A stretch of DNA of 64,000 nucleotides from Sinorhizobium numidicum (GCF_029892045.1 NZ_CP120369.1:1-64000), one strand, 5' to 3'; shown: positions 37,600 through 47,647, numbered from the stretch's first letter. The notes: generated by a model not told the origin, from the letters alone. Translations and numbers: made by a program.

Positions 37600-37913
37600 T
37601 ATGCTCATTCGTGACCCGCGACGGGTCCAGGTGGATGCCGAAATATCTGACCGCCATCGACGGTGCGACATGCATCGGCTGCGGTCGTTGCTTCAAGGTT
37701 TGCTCACGCGAGGTAATGCACCTTCACGGCATCGACGATGCAGGTGAAATTCTCGGCGTGTGCGATGGTGAGGACGATGACTTCGATGGCGATCTCAATC
37801 GTATGATCATGGTCGTCGACCACCCAGGCCGCTGTATCGGCTGCGGGGCCTGCGCCCGCGTCTGCCCCAAGAATTGCCAGACTCATATCGGGGCGGACAC
37901 GATTGCCGCATGA
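37596..37913 (+). CDS. fdxB: nif-specific ferredoxin III (FdxB type)
   Basis: 105-residue ferredoxin with two 4Fe-4S sites: CIGCGRCFKVCSREVM (about residues 26-41) and CIGCGACARVCPKNC (about 81-95). Likely electron donor or assembly factor for nitrogenase. ATG at 37596 overlaps the previous stop (ATGA), which fixes the start and the operon membership. Confidence 0.92.
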   Translation: MICSFVTRDGSRWMPKYLTAIDGATCIGCGRCFKVCSREVMHLHGIDDAGEILGVCDGEDDDFDGDLNRMIMVVDHPGRCIGCGACARVCPKNCQTHIGADTIAA

Positions 37914-37940
37914 TCCGAGAGAAGAAGCAGGAGAACGATA

Positions 37941-38168
37941 ATGCGCTTCGCAGTCTTTCATCGCGCCCTATGGCTGTTGCTATGCACCAACGCCATCGCG
38001 GTATACTTTGCCTCGCATTCCATTCGCAGATTAATCGTCAGTACACTAGCGTTCTCGCTGCTTCTTCAGCTCGCTTATTTCGGGAGCGTGCTTTTTCTGC
38101 TCTGGCGGGCACGCAGGGCTGAGCACTTAAGCTTTTCGCGACAAGAACGGCCCGCAATTGATCAGTAG
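37941..38168 (+). CDS. ExoX/PsiA-like small membrane protein, copy 1
   Basis: 75-residue inner-membrane protein with two hydrophobic helices (about 8-25 and 30-53, LIVSTLAFSLLLQLAYFGSV). It resembles the exopolysaccharide production repressors ExoX (S. meliloti) and PsiA (R. phaseoli). ATG is 7 bases after AGGAG. It lies 27 bases after the nif ferredoxin gene and may be expressed with the nif operon, which would lower exopolysaccharide in bacteroids (inference). Confidence 0.75.
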   Translation: MRFAVFHRALWLLLCTNAIAVYFASHSIRRLIVSTLAFSLLLQLAYFGSVLFLLWRARRAEHLSFSRQERPAIDQ

Positions 38169-38610
38169 GGCACGGCACTCTTTGAAGGTATCCCGCAGCT
38201 CCGAGAGAGCCTGGCACCAGCTTGGCACGACGGAAAGCGCAACGTCACCCCTCGGGGGAAGGGCGTGCTTGGAACATGCCGCGGGAGCATGATGGGATAT
38301 GAACTTTGCAAGGTTCGGCACCACTGGCAGGCACTAGCATTTGGTCCCAGGAAACATCTATCGAAAGAACACGTGCTTCGCGGATGATGACTGAATGACT
38401 CCAACACTACATGACCCCGCAATTATACCTGCCATCGATCGCAATAAGGTCTTGCCGCTGGGCTGGCGGCACTCGCCGGAGCCAGCGAGATGGGATTGCG
38501 ACTTCGCCGAGGGCAGCCAATTGGATCGAAGTCATGTCAGGACGTCATTCCTCTGTTGGACTCTGGCAAGGGTTGCCGCATGATCAGACGGCAAAACCAG
38601 GAGAGCGGCG
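38169..38610. other. spacer between the two ExoX-like genes, includes duplicated leader
   Basis: The end (about 38571-38610, TTGCCGCATGATC...CCAGGAGAGCGGCG) resembles the segment just before copy 1 (about 37905-37940), marking a tandem duplication. Otherwise no gene is recognised. Confidence 0.5.
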
Positions 38611-38931
38611 TTGCTTTTAAGAACCGTTCGTTCCATTCTATGGCTGCTCCTGTCTACCAATGCTCTTACAATCTACTTAGCTTCGCAGCCCAGCCAGCGC
38701 TTAATTGTTACGACACTGGCTTGTTTGCTGCTTCTTCAACTTGCTTATTTCGGAAGCGTGCTCGTTTTGGTCTGTTTAGCTGCGCTTGGAAAGCTGTCGA
38801 AAAATTTGCGCATTCTCGGCCTTCACGACGAGAATGGGAAACACAACTCTCACGAAAGTCCCAACGGCTGGTGGATTCGCGAGATAAGGGAGGCGCCGTC
38901 GCAGGACCCGGACCGTTCCACTCAGAACTGA
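38611..38931 (+). CDS. ExoX/PsiA-like small membrane protein, copy 2 with extended tail
   Basis: 106 residues from a TTG, 7 bases after AGGAG. The first 60 residues match copy 1 closely (SQRLIVTTLACLLLLQLAYF versus IRRLIVSTLAFSLLLQLAYF). After the second helix it carries a new polar tail of about 45 residues (HDENGKHNSHESPNGWWIRE). Paralogue of the preceding gene by tandem duplication; the tail may give a new partner or be read-through sequence. Confidence 0.7.
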   Translation: MLLRTVRSILWLLLSTNALTIYLASQPSQRLIVTTLACLLLLQLAYFGSVLVLVCLAALGKLSKNLRILGLHDENGKHNSHESPNGWWIREIREAPSQDPDRSTQN

Positions 38932-38944
38932 CGTGGAATTCTGA

Positions 38945-40423
38945 ATGCTGAATCTGACGAATGCGAGGCGGATAGGAATCGTCGGAGGCGACCTTGTGGG
39001 CTGGCTTGCCGCTATTGAGCTACGCCGGGTCTTCGAACCAGACGTGGATGTCGCAGTCATAGAGACTCCGGAGCTATTTTCATTCGGCCTTGGGGAGGGC
39101 GGCGCGCTCAATCTCGTTGATACGTTGTGCCGTAATCAGCTCGACTTGGACATTTTCGTTGGTGAAGCCGGCGCCACGTACAAGCTTGGAGTGCTCTATG
39201 ACAATTGGAGAGGTGGAGGAATTTCAGATCGGTACTATCGTCTGTTCTGCGGACCGGGCGTCCCGGAAATCGAATGGCGCGTCGACGGCTTCTTTCCTCT
39301 GCTGTCGGCGAGAATCGCGATGGGCGAGGACCTTCACACTTGCGTTCCAGGATTCGACGCAATCGCAAGGCACGCGTCGCAGCAGGATATCGAGCGATTG
39401 CTGGCGACCGGCCAGTCCGGCCTTTGTCCATCCTACCACTTTGACGCTGAGGCTTTCGAGCGGTACCTGAAGCGAGTCGGATTGAGCCGTGGGATCACTG
39501 CCCATGCGAGCGCTGTATGCGGGATGAGGCTGGACGAGCGGGGGTATGTGCGGTCCTTGCATCTCGGCGGCGAACAACTGGAGGTCGACTTCGTGATCGA
39601 TGCGTCGGGATTTGCCAGATTGGGGCTCGGCAGTGTTTTCGGTACACGCTGGCGGTCTTTCGCAAACACTTTGCCGACCGATCGTGCGATCACTTTTGAT
39701 CTTGAGCCGTCAGAAATGTGCCCCGATCCCGTAACCCGTTCGACTGCCATGAAGGCCGGATGGATGTGGGAGGTCCCACTGAATCGCAAGATCACTGCGG
39801 GATACGTGTTCAGTAGCAGACATGCGGATCATGCCATTGCAGTCGCAGAGGTCGAGCACCGCCTTGGACACCGCGTCCAGCCGAAGCACTTGCTTTCGCT
39901 CGATCAAGGCTATTTCGAAACGGCGTGGGTCAATAACCTTGTGGCACTCGGAACGGCGTCCGGTTTTGTAGAGCCGCTGGACGCAGCGCTTGCGACCCAC
40001 ACGTTCGAACAGCTAAGGAATATAGGACGCGTTCTCACCAACGGAGGTGGGGTCGTGCCTGCTCACACAATCGAAGCTTATAACAGCGCTAACGCGCGCT
40101 CGTGGACAGGAGTTCGAGACTTCCTGCGGCTGCACTATGATTGCAAACGAAATGACGCACCGTTCTGGCGAGATATTGCGGCAGCCGAGTTGCCAGAAGG
40201 CTATGCCGAGCTGAGGGCCTGTTTTCACAAACGGACACCTCGTTGGATCGATATTCAACCCTATGTCGGAAGCGGGTGGCACGCGTTGTTTCACCAGCTT
40301 GATTGGATATCCGTGGCGGCTCCTCTCGGCGTCGTGCCGGCGACGGCTGCCCGAGCAGAGCTACGTCGGCTTTCGGCGGATATTGTTGAAAAACTTGGCA
40401 TTGCCGATGCTTGGGACGCGTGA
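38945..40423 (+). CDS. flavin-dependent halogenase-like protein
   Basis: 492-residue member of the tryptophan-halogenase/FAD mono-oxygenase family. FAD fold IGIVGGDLVGWLAAIEL at the start, the lysine region GATYKLGVLYDNW where the catalytic Lys is expected, and the halogenase motif WxWxIP as GWMWEVPL. Deviations: GEATxP is GEGGALN, and the usual PLEST near residue 345 reads EPLDAALAT, so the expected Glu is Asp and the following Ser is Ala. The last residues (RRLSADIVEKLGIADA) lie in the inverted-repeat end of the adjacent IS, so the original C terminus may have been replaced. No partner flavin reductase seen. Starts 13 bases after the ExoX-like copy. Confidence 0.8.
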   Translation: MLNLTNARRIGIVGGDLVGWLAAIELRRVFEPDVDVAVIETPELFSFGLGEGGALNLVDTLCRNQLDLDIFVGEAGATYKLGVLYDNWRGGGISDRYYRLFCGPGVPEIEWRVDGFFPLLSARIAMGEDLHTCVPGFDAIARHASQQDIERLLATGQSGLCPSYHFDAEAFERYLKRVGLSRGITAHASAVCGMRLDERGYVRSLHLGGEQLEVDFVIDASGFARLGLGSVFGTRWRSFANTLPTDRAITFDLEPSEMCPDPVTRSTAMKAGWMWEVPLNRKITAGYVFSSRHADHAIAVAEVEHRLGHRVQPKHLLSLDQGYFETAWVNNLVALGTASGFVEPLDAALATHTFEQLRNIGRVLTNGGGVVPAHTIEAYNSANARSWTGVRDFLRLHYDCKRNDAPFWRDIAAAELPEGYAELRACFHKRTPRWIDIQPYVGSGWHALFHQLDWISVAAPLGVVPATAARAELRRLSADIVEKLGIADAWDA

Positions 40424-41973
40424 TTCAATCCTCTGAGTGATTTGCAGGGGATCAGGCGAATGATGGGATGTCAGGCGGTTCCGGCGCAGCTCTTCTACGA
40501 CTTCTGCCTCGATGAACATGTCCCTGCGGATCATCTGCTGCGCGGGATCGATCGTCACCTCGATCTCGATAGCGTTCGAGCACAGTTGAAGCCTTTCTAT
40601 AGCAACACTGGTCGGCCCTCAGTTGATCCTGAGCTGATGATGCGAATGCTGATCATCGGCTACAGCATGGGTATCCGGTCGGAACGGCGACTTTGCGAGG
40701 AGGTCCATCTCAATCTCGCATATCGGTGGTTTTGCCGCCTTGGCCTGGACGGAAAGGTACCGGATCATTCCAGCTTTTCGAAGAACCGTCATGGCCGGTT
40801 CCGGCAAAGTGATATCCTCCGGCACATGTTTGAGACTGTGGTGGAACGGTGCCTTGCCCAAGGGCTGGTGGGAGCAGAAGGCTTTGCGGTTGATGCCAGC
40901 CTGATCGCGGCGGACGCCAACAAGCAGCGTTCGGTGCCCGGCACTGAATGGAAAGCCGAAGACGATGCTGGCCGCTCGGTTCAGGAGTATTTGGCGGTTC
41001 TGGATGACGCTGCTTTTGGCGCTGCCTCGCCGGTGACGCCGAAGTTCATTTCGCAATCCGACCCGGCAGCTCAGTGGACAGGTGCTCATAAGGGGCATGC
41101 CTTCTTCGCCTACGCCACCAATTATCTGATCGATACTGATCACGGTATCATTCTTGATGTCGAGGCGACGCGAGCGATCCGTCAGGCGGAGGTCGGAGCA
41201 TCCCGCACGATGATCGACAGAACCGAGAACCGCTTCGGCTTGACGCCAGGCTATCTGGCAGCCGACAGCGCTTACGGTTCTGCTGACAATCTTGCCTGGC
41301 TGGTGAAGGAAAAGGACATCGCGCCGCACATTCCCGTGTTTGATAAATCCAACAGGACGGACGGGACCTTCTCGCGTTCGGACTTCACCTGGGATGGCGA
41401 GGGAGATCGCTACATCTGCCCGGCGGGCAAGGAATTGGTTCAGTTCCGCCGCACCTACGCGACGCCCCGATCGGGCATCACCAGTGAAGGCACCCGGCTT
41501 TATCGGGCCAGCAAGAAGGACTGTGATGTGTGCGATCTGAAGCAGCGCTGCTGCCCGAATGCAGTTGCTCGCAAGGTGCCGCGTGATCTCAACGAAGATG
41601 CCCGCGATGTGGCCAGAGCAATTGCCGCCACACCCGCTTACGAGCGTTCCCGGCATCGCCGCAAGAAGGTCGAGATGCTCTTCGCTCACCTCAAACGCAT
41701 TCTCCGGATGGCGCGTTTGAGGCTGCGAGGTCCATGTGGTGCGCGAGACGAATTCCTGCTTGCAGCAACCGCCCAGAACCTCAGAAGACTGGCGAAACTC
41801 AGACCACAAAGGCCACCACACGGCGTCATTGCCGCATAAAAGCAGCCAGTAAGGATACCCTGCGCCAAAGTGCGGGGCAGATAACCGATCATCCCTACCG
41901 GAAAGATGCTGCAACAGCCCGATGAACAGTTAACTGGCCGAGTTTTTCAACGATATCGGCGGAAAGCCGACGT
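40363..41973 (+). mobile_element. IS1182-type insertion sequence with imperfect terminal inverted repeats
   Basis: The transposase gene is framed by an imperfect inverted repeat of about 36 bases (about 4 mismatches) reading ACGTCGGCTTTC..GC.GATAT.GTTGAAAAACT.GGC: left 40363-40402, right 41938-41973 in reverse. Exact element ends and target duplication could not be fixed by eye; the inner part GTTGAAAAACTYGGC may be the true terminal repeat. The left arm overlaps the 3' end of the halogenase gene. Confidence 0.65.
40442..41839 (+). CDS. IS1182-family transposase
   Basis: 465-residue DDE transposase. N-terminal region FYDFCLDEHVPADHLLRGID and IGYSMGIRSERRLCEEVHLN; catalytic region VDASLIAADANKQRS (first Asp), YLAADSAYGSADNLAWL (second Asp) and a late CxxC-rich part (CDVCDLKQRCCPNAVARKV) before KKVEMLFAHLKRIL, with the catalytic Glu. 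The reading frame is intact, so the element may still be active. Start could also be the ATG at 40460 (MMGCQAVPAQ). Confidence 0.92.
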   Translation: MQGIRRMMGCQAVPAQLFYDFCLDEHVPADHLLRGIDRHLDLDSVRAQLKPFYSNTGRPSVDPELMMRMLIIGYSMGIRSERRLCEEVHLNLAYRWFCRLGLDGKVPDHSSFSKNRHGRFRQSDILRHMFETVVERCLAQGLVGAEGFAVDASLIAADANKQRSVPGTEWKAEDDAGRSVQEYLAVLDDAAFGAASPVTPKFISQSDPAAQWTGAHKGHAFFAYATNYLIDTDHGIILDVEATRAIRQAEVGASRTMIDRTENRFGLTPGYLAADSAYGSADNLAWLVKEKDIAPHIPVFDKSNRTDGTFSRSDFTWDGEGDRYICPAGKELVQFRRTYATPRSGITSEGTRLYRASKKDCDVCDLKQRCCPNAVARKVPRDLNEDARDVARAIAATPAYERSRHRRKKVEMLFAHLKRILRMARLRLRGPCGARDEFLLAATAQNLRRLAKLRPQRPPHGVIAA

Positions 41974-42223
41974 GAGGTCCAAGCCTATCTCGACCTGCTG
42001 AACGGAACGATGTCAAGGCGCCTTCCCCCGAGTGGCTGGGTGCATTAAGTGTTGGGCGCGACCGGCCACATGCGTCTAACCGCTTCAGGCTAAAAGTGGA
42101 CATGAGGTCGTCATGTAGCTCCGATCCAGATGATGTTGAGGTTGCACCCTTTTAATCGTCTCGCGTAGGAATGTATACGCAATGGGTGTTGAACCGTTTA
42201 GGAACGCTTAAGTCGGCGCGCCC

Positions 42224-43141
42224 TCACGGCGGAGCAACCATACGTGACGCTTCCTGGAGCAGTATCTCGCGCAACCAGATGCTTGCCTGATCCCTATTGT
42301 GGAGGGCGGGCCATTGGAGAGCCTGGGTGAATGTAGGAAGTGGCAGCGGAAGTTCGACGATCCGCAGGGGGATCATGCGTTCGAAATGCTTGACCAGCCG
42401 CAAGGGCATAGTCGCTATACGGTTAGTACCTGACAGCACGGGCGGAATCAGGCTGAAGCCCGGCACGACGACCTCGACACGTCTTTTGAAACCGTGCTCG
42501 AGCAACAACCACTCCTCGAACGAGGGCATCAGCGAACGTCCGAGCTTGGTTGCAACCTGTCCTATCGACATGAATCCCTCCAAGCAAAGCTGCCCCGATA
42601 GCTTCTCGTTCGTGGGGCAACCGACGCACACGAGTGTCTCGTCGAACAGTTTCGCTTTGGGATGCGCGTTCGGCATGAACGAATCCGGTAGGATTAGAAA
42701 ATCGATGTCGCCGCGGAGGAGAAGCTCATCGGGATCGCCATCGAGAGGTAGCAACTCGAAGGTGACGGCGGGAGCCTCCCGGGCCACGCGCTCCACGACC
42801 CTCTCGAAGAACACGAGTGTCATGAAATCCGAAAGGATGACCCTGAAGCGGCGCTTCGATTGGGCTGGGTTGAACATGTCCCAGGAAATGATGGAGAACT
42901 GAATGTGCAGCAGGACGTCGCGGACCGTAGGGGCGAGCGCTTCCGCACGCGGTGTTGGGATAAGTTCGCGGCCCTGCATTTTAAACAACTCGTCGCCGAA
43001 ATAGGTGCGTAGCCGCGCGATAGCCGCGCTCATCGCCGGCTGACTGAGATTGATGCTGCGAGCCGCCGCCGTAACGCTTCGTTTGTTCATCAGAGCGTCG
43101 AGCGCAACGAGAAGATTTAGATCAAGGCCTTTGAAACGCAT
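42224..43141 (-). CDS. nodD: NodD, flavonoid-responsive LysR-type regulator
   Basis: Activates nod operons from nod boxes on sensing plant flavonoids. 305 residues: [47 protein letters not shown], then a LysR effector domain ([25 protein letters not shown]). ATG at 43141. A nod box-like sequence begins 10 bases upstream on the opposite strand, the usual divergent arrangement, but no nod operon follows it. Appears intact. Confidence 0.95.
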   Translation of the reverse strand: MRFKGLDLNLLVALDALMNKRSVTAAARSINLSQPAMSAAIARLRTYFGDELFKMQGRELIPTPRAEALAPTVRDVLLHIQFSIISWDMFNPAQSKRRFRVILSDFMTLVFFERVVERVAREAPAVTFELLPLDGDPDELLLRGDIDFLILPDSFMPNAHPKAKLFDETLVCVGCPTNEKLSGQLCLEGFMSIGQVATKLGRSLMPSFEEWLLLEHGFKRRVEVVVPGFSLIPPVLSGTNRIATMPLRLVKHFERMIPLRIVELPLPLPTFTQALQWPALHNRDQASIWLREILLQEASRMVAPP

Positions 43142-43151
43142 GTCTTGATGT

Positions 43152-43200
43152 ACCCATGGTGTGGATGATTGGCATCCAAGCAATCAGTTCAGCCGTGTTG
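43152..43200 (+). promoter_or_regulatory. nod box with degenerate right half, divergent from nodD
   Basis: ACCCATGGTGTGGATGATTG then GCATCCAAGCAATC match the left two thirds of the nod box; the expected GATTTTACCAATC end is replaced by AGTTCAGCCGTG. No recognisable gene follows on the plus strand. Confidence 0.65.
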
Positions 43201-44959
43201 TCGAATAGACGTCGTCGGCTTCACCTCCGGACTGGTGGCTGATTCCTTTGGGTCGACGAGTAGAAGATCAGGCGCTTCGTCGCCCACTGAGTCTGGCTGC
43301 CCAAACGAGCGGTGAAGATGTTGACCCCACAACTGAAAGCACTCCGGCACGACAGCTCCGTTCATCGCGCTCAACGCGAAGACCAGAGCATCAGGTTGGG
43401 AGTTTTCTGAAGCGTCGCTCGCAGAGTGACACCGGAGGAGGACCTAATCGTCCAACCCTCCACCCACGAGCCCCAAGACTGTGGTGGCCTCACTGAGTAT
43501 CGACCCTGCGCTTCAAGATGGATTTCATTCCGACCTCGTCGCCACCGGACCCATGGGGGTCAAATGCTTCTTCGGTGAGATTACGTCGAAGCGCATCGGC
43601 CGCATCTTCAATCATCGGTGGCGCCTTTCGGTTACAATCAACGAGTGGCGATACTAGTGTCCACCCCGCCGGTCTGGCCATGCAAAGTCCATATTCCATC
43701 ATACGCCCGGGGCATGGTTGAAAACGCCTTCGAAGGACAGTGCAATGTAATAGCGCTGTAGGCGGACTCTTCAGCGTCTCGCAGGCTAATGCAGATCACC
43801 GGCGACGATGAATTCGATATCGTTGAGATCACCTGGCCCAGCAGGAACGTCAACCAAGCCGGACTGCTCGGCCGGCCACTTCGACAGCGATTTCTCCACA
43901 TCCGCGGCGTCCAGAATTGCGGTGGCGCCAGGTGACTGTGCCGGTGTTCTGGAGCGGTTTGCTGAAGCTCAGTAGAAGGCGCAGCCGCATCCGGACGATG
44001 CCTTTCTGCGTGCACCATCCCCGAAGTCTGATTCGACTTTTGGACCTCCTTGTCGTGGAGGGCATTAGGTATCGAAGCCGACAGCTATCCGGGTTGGAGC
44101 TTTGCGGCAGTCGCGTCGGGCGGACGCCGTTCAAGCCAAATGGACAGGCTCCGTTGGGGGGCTGCTTGCCTGCAGGTGGGTAAAACGCATGTATCCATAG
44201 CGTGGATGGAAGCTATGCGAAAAGTGGATTTTTCCAGCCTTGCCGAATGGGATTAGAAAGCCGTGAAATATAACTGGAGGCAAACGTGGAAAACCACACC
44301 CACCCCAATGCGCACTGTTGCAAAGAACACATGATTGGTAAGGCCGGCCTCAGATTGAAGCGGGCTCCACGAGCAAATCAGTGGTGTCATGACAGAGAGG
44401 TGATTTTGTGACTATTGCGGTGGTCCAAGTATGGTGTGGCGAGCGTAATCTCGAGTGCAGTCCGCGCGAGCACCATCTAAACGTCGGCAACACGACAAGT
44501 TTTTTGCTCGCTTCAGCTCAGTGTATCGCAAGTGGAGCGCGTCTGCCTGTGCCGGAGGCAGCCTGCGACCTCCGCCACTTGCGAGTTAATGAGGTCGAAG
44601 GTGAAGCAGGACGGGTCTATCTCAAGCCCGGCCGTCACGATCGAGTCTTGTTCATTGACGACGCGCCAAGGCCGCCAAGCCTCTCCTGAGGAAGCTTTTG
44701 CCGGGGTACGATAGAGTCGAAATCATCAATGCAGGCGGGCCGCCAGCCGATGCCACGCAAGGGTCGACGAAACGAACGGCTGTACATGTCAGCCGCGTCA
44801 GGGCAGTTCGAAGGTGTCATAGCCCAAGTGCATCTGGCTAGAAAATTCGCAACCATCCAATCTGATGGAGAGGTCAGAAGAGTTTTCTTACACGCTTATT
44901 TGATGTTGCAACGCTTGAATTTCAAAGCATTGCACGAAAACACTTAGGAGAAGAAACCC
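43201..44959. other. 1.75 kb gene-poor stretch between nodD and the SyrM-like gene
   Basis: Only frames below about 130 codons without supporting signals. One, 44729-44947 plus, has a weak cold-shock-like pattern (GVIAQVHLARKFATIQSDG then VFLHAYLM) and lies just before the regulator, but I do not trust it as a gene. No element recognised. Confidence 0.4.
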
Positions 44960-45964
44960 ATGGATCAGCCCGCTTGGAAGCGCCCGAATATGGCGCTGAT
45001 CGGCGGTCGCGGTGATGCCGCACAACAACGACAGATGCGGAACCTAACGTCCATCGACCTAAACCTACTGGTGGATCTCGAAGCCTTGCTGCAGTACCGG
45101 AACATCACTCACGCGGCTCTACATGTCGGTCGGAGCCAACCGGCAATGAGCCGAGCGTTGTCAAGGCTGCGCAGCATGTTCAATGATGATCTTCTGGTTC
45201 GCGGCTCGAGCGGCCTCGTGTTGACGCCGCTGGCCGAAGACTTGGCCCAAATGCTCCCTTCGGTGTTGGGTACGGTTCGCCAGATGGTGAACTGCAGCTT
45301 CGCTCCAAGAGAATGTCGATGGAAGGTGACGATGGCTATGCCCGACCACCAAGCGTTAGTTCTGCTGCCGCGTCTCCTGCCGCGGCTGCGCGAGCGCGCT
45401 CCTCATCTCGACATCGTCACCGATTCGTTCTTAGTTGGCGCGCTGCGTAGACTTGAGCAAGGTGAGATCGACCTGGCCGTCGGGCAGATCGGTGCCGCTC
45501 CGCCCGGCTACCTGCGGCGCAGGCTCTACGGGGATCGCTTCACCTGCTTGCTGCGCCACAATCATCCGGCCTTGGCCCAGGAATGGACCATCGGGACTTT
45601 CGAGGCTTTGCGCCACGTCGCCATTGCCTCGGAATGCAACGACCGCTTCGGGCAGATCTATGACGCGTCGGCCAACCTCGGAATATTGCTGGATTGCAAC
45701 CCGATGGTGGTTTCCAACGTATTAACGGCGGCGGTCGTGATCGCGGCGACCGACTTGGTGCTAATTGTGCCGAACCGCGTGGCGATCCGGGTCGCCGCCA
45801 TGCTGCCGCTCGCGGTTGTCGATCCACCCGTGGAACTGACGCCGTACGAGGCCGCGCTGATCTGGCACGAGCGTTGCCATCGCGACCCGCAGCATCGGTG
45901 GCTGCGCCGCGAAATCGCCGCCGCAGCGCGAGCGGCCCAATCAGATGGGGAGGCGACCAAATAA
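44960..45964 (+). CDS. SyrM/NodD-like LysR-family symbiotic regulator
   Basis: 334-residue LysR-type regulator. HTH: IDLNLLVDLEALLQYRNITH, AALHVGRSQPAMSRALSRLR; then SMFNDDLLVRGSSGLVLTP. This beginning is the SyrM style (NLxxIDLNLLVxLxALL...SQPAMSRALSRLR). In S. meliloti SyrM activates nodD3 and exopolysaccharide genes; NGR234 has two. I start at the ATG at 44960, 9 bases after AGGAG; an ATG at 45035 (MRNLTSID) fits the family core. Assignment as SyrM rather than another LysR is likely but not certain. Confidence 0.75.
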   Translation: MDQPAWKRPNMALIGGRGDAAQQRQMRNLTSIDLNLLVDLEALLQYRNITHAALHVGRSQPAMSRALSRLRSMFNDDLLVRGSSGLVLTPLAEDLAQMLPSVLGTVRQMVNCSFAPRECRWKVTMAMPDHQALVLLPRLLPRLRERAPHLDIVTDSFLVGALRRLEQGEIDLAVGQIGAAPPGYLRRRLYGDRFTCLLRHNHPALAQEWTIGTFEALRHVAIASECNDRFGQIYDASANLGILLDCNPMVVSNVLTAAVVIAATDLVLIVPNRVAIRVAAMLPLAVVDPPVELTPYEAALIWHERCHRDPQHRWLRREIAAAARAAQSDGEATK

Positions 45965-46633
45965 TGATTGAACTGACGGCTGGCGAGGAGAGGTGGGCGT
46001 TGAAGCACCGGTCGGCTGACGGGATGCTGGCGCTTGAGGATTCAGGATGCAACCGAAGCTCAACCCTATCAGGAACGATGGTCGCGGTGTGGAGCGGTGA
46101 GATAGGCGTGACCAAGCTTCCATGGGTATTAGGCCAGTTACATCGAGCGGCTGATAGACGGTGCCGGCCCGGCGCACACAATGGCTGAAGTTTCGGTAAC
46201 GGCCAGTAGTTTCGTAGTATCTGATTGTGTGCCTACAGCGCCGCGCGTCTATCAAACGCGCAAACGTCGCTGTAGAACTTTGAATTTCTGCATGTCTTTG
46301 TCCTCAAATCGAGCCCGATTTTAAGGAGACATGCAGTAGGTCCGCGGAATGTGGACGTTCGGCCATTCACGCTGCTGCGCCTTGCCAGCGAAAACTGGCG
46401 ACCGATGGTTCGCTGCAAGTCTTCCGCCGCCCACTTCACTCGCCGAGACTATCGACGGATTGCCATCTCGTTGCGACGGAAGCAAGTCAACCGCAGGTCA
46501 TGGCGATGCCGAGGGCACCTCTGGTTACAGCAGAGGCCGCGGGTCGCAACGCCGAAGTGTTTTCGGGCGATTATTGAGCTGGAAGCCGTGATCACCGGCA
46601 AACCAGAACCACCCGAAAGCTATCCGTCGAGCA
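45965..46633. other. intergenic region, no secure gene
   Basis: Frames on both strands are short and unsupported. No nod box, sigma-54 site or mobile element recognised. Confidence 0.4.
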
Positions 46634-47647
46634 TCACCCTTTGCGAAACATATAGCTGTAACCGTTGATAGCTGGCGTGCCGCCGAGATGCGCGTACAGC
46701 ACCCGCGATCCCTCTGGAAAGAAGCCTTTCCTGACGAGATCGATTAGCCCTTGCATCGATTTGCCCTCGTAGACGGGATCAGTAATCATACCTTCGAGCC
46801 GCGCACACAAGCGGAGGGCCTCCTTCGTTTCGTCGGACGGAATGCCATAACACGGGTGCGCGTACTCCTCGATGAGGGTGACGTCATCTTCGATGATTTC
46901 CGTGCCGAGATCGACCAGTTTCGCCGTATGCTGGGCAATACTTAGCACCTGCGCCTTGGTTTTAGTGGGCGTGGCGGAGGCATCGATCCCAATCACACTA
47001 TGCTGTCGGCCGTCTTTGGCGAAACCGACGACCATGCCAGCATGCGTAGAACCCGTGACGGTGCACACGACGATATAGTCGAAGGCAAACCCCAACTGTT
47101 GCTCCTGGGCGCGCACCTCCTCTGCAAACCCGACGTAGCCGAGCCCGCCATACTTGTGAGCGGAAGCCCCGGCCGGTATCGCATAGGGTATGCCGCCCTT
47201 CGACCTGACGTCTTCGAGAGCCTGTTCCCAACTGCGGCGGATACCAATGTCAAAGCCCTCATCGACGAAGCGCACGTCCGCCCCCATGATGCGGCTCAAC
47301 AGAATGTTGCCGACCCGGTCGTAGACGGCGTCCTCATGCGGCACCCAGCTCTCCTGCACGAGGAGGCATTTCATGCCGATCTTGGCGGCGACCGCGGCGA
47401 CAATCCGCGTGTGGTTTGACTGCACGCCGCCGATAGAAACAAGGGTGTCTGCATGAGCAGCGATCGCGTCGGGGATGATGTATTCGAGCTAACGGAGCTT
47501 ATTTCCGCCACACGCGAGACCGGAGTTGCAGTCCTCGCGTTTGGCGTAGATTTCCACTTTACCGCCAAGGTGCTTTCCGAGGCGGTCAAGCTTCTCGATA
47601 GGCGTGGGTCCAAAGGTGAGCGGGTAGCGTTCGAATTTTTCCAGCAC
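46634..47647 (-). pseudogene. acdS: ACC deaminase gene interrupted by an in-frame TAG
   Basis: ACC deaminase degrades the ethylene precursor and promotes nodulation. From a GTG at 47647 (GGAGAGAAC upstream) the frame reads [20 protein letters not shown] and on to [13 protein letters not shown], then TAG at 47489-47491, then [15 protein letters not shown] and [20 protein letters not shown], without a frame change to the end. The TAG stands where KLRKLEY is usual (AAG to TAG, codon 53), three codons after the PLP lysine (Lys50). Total 338 codons, exactly the family size. Unless TAG is read through, the protein is lost; the later open frame alone lacks the PLP lysine. Confidence 0.88.

Noticed and set aside
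44729..44947. 72-codon frame with a cold-shock-like pattern
   Set aside because: RNP motifs are not conserved and no ribosome site was seen; similarity may be chance.
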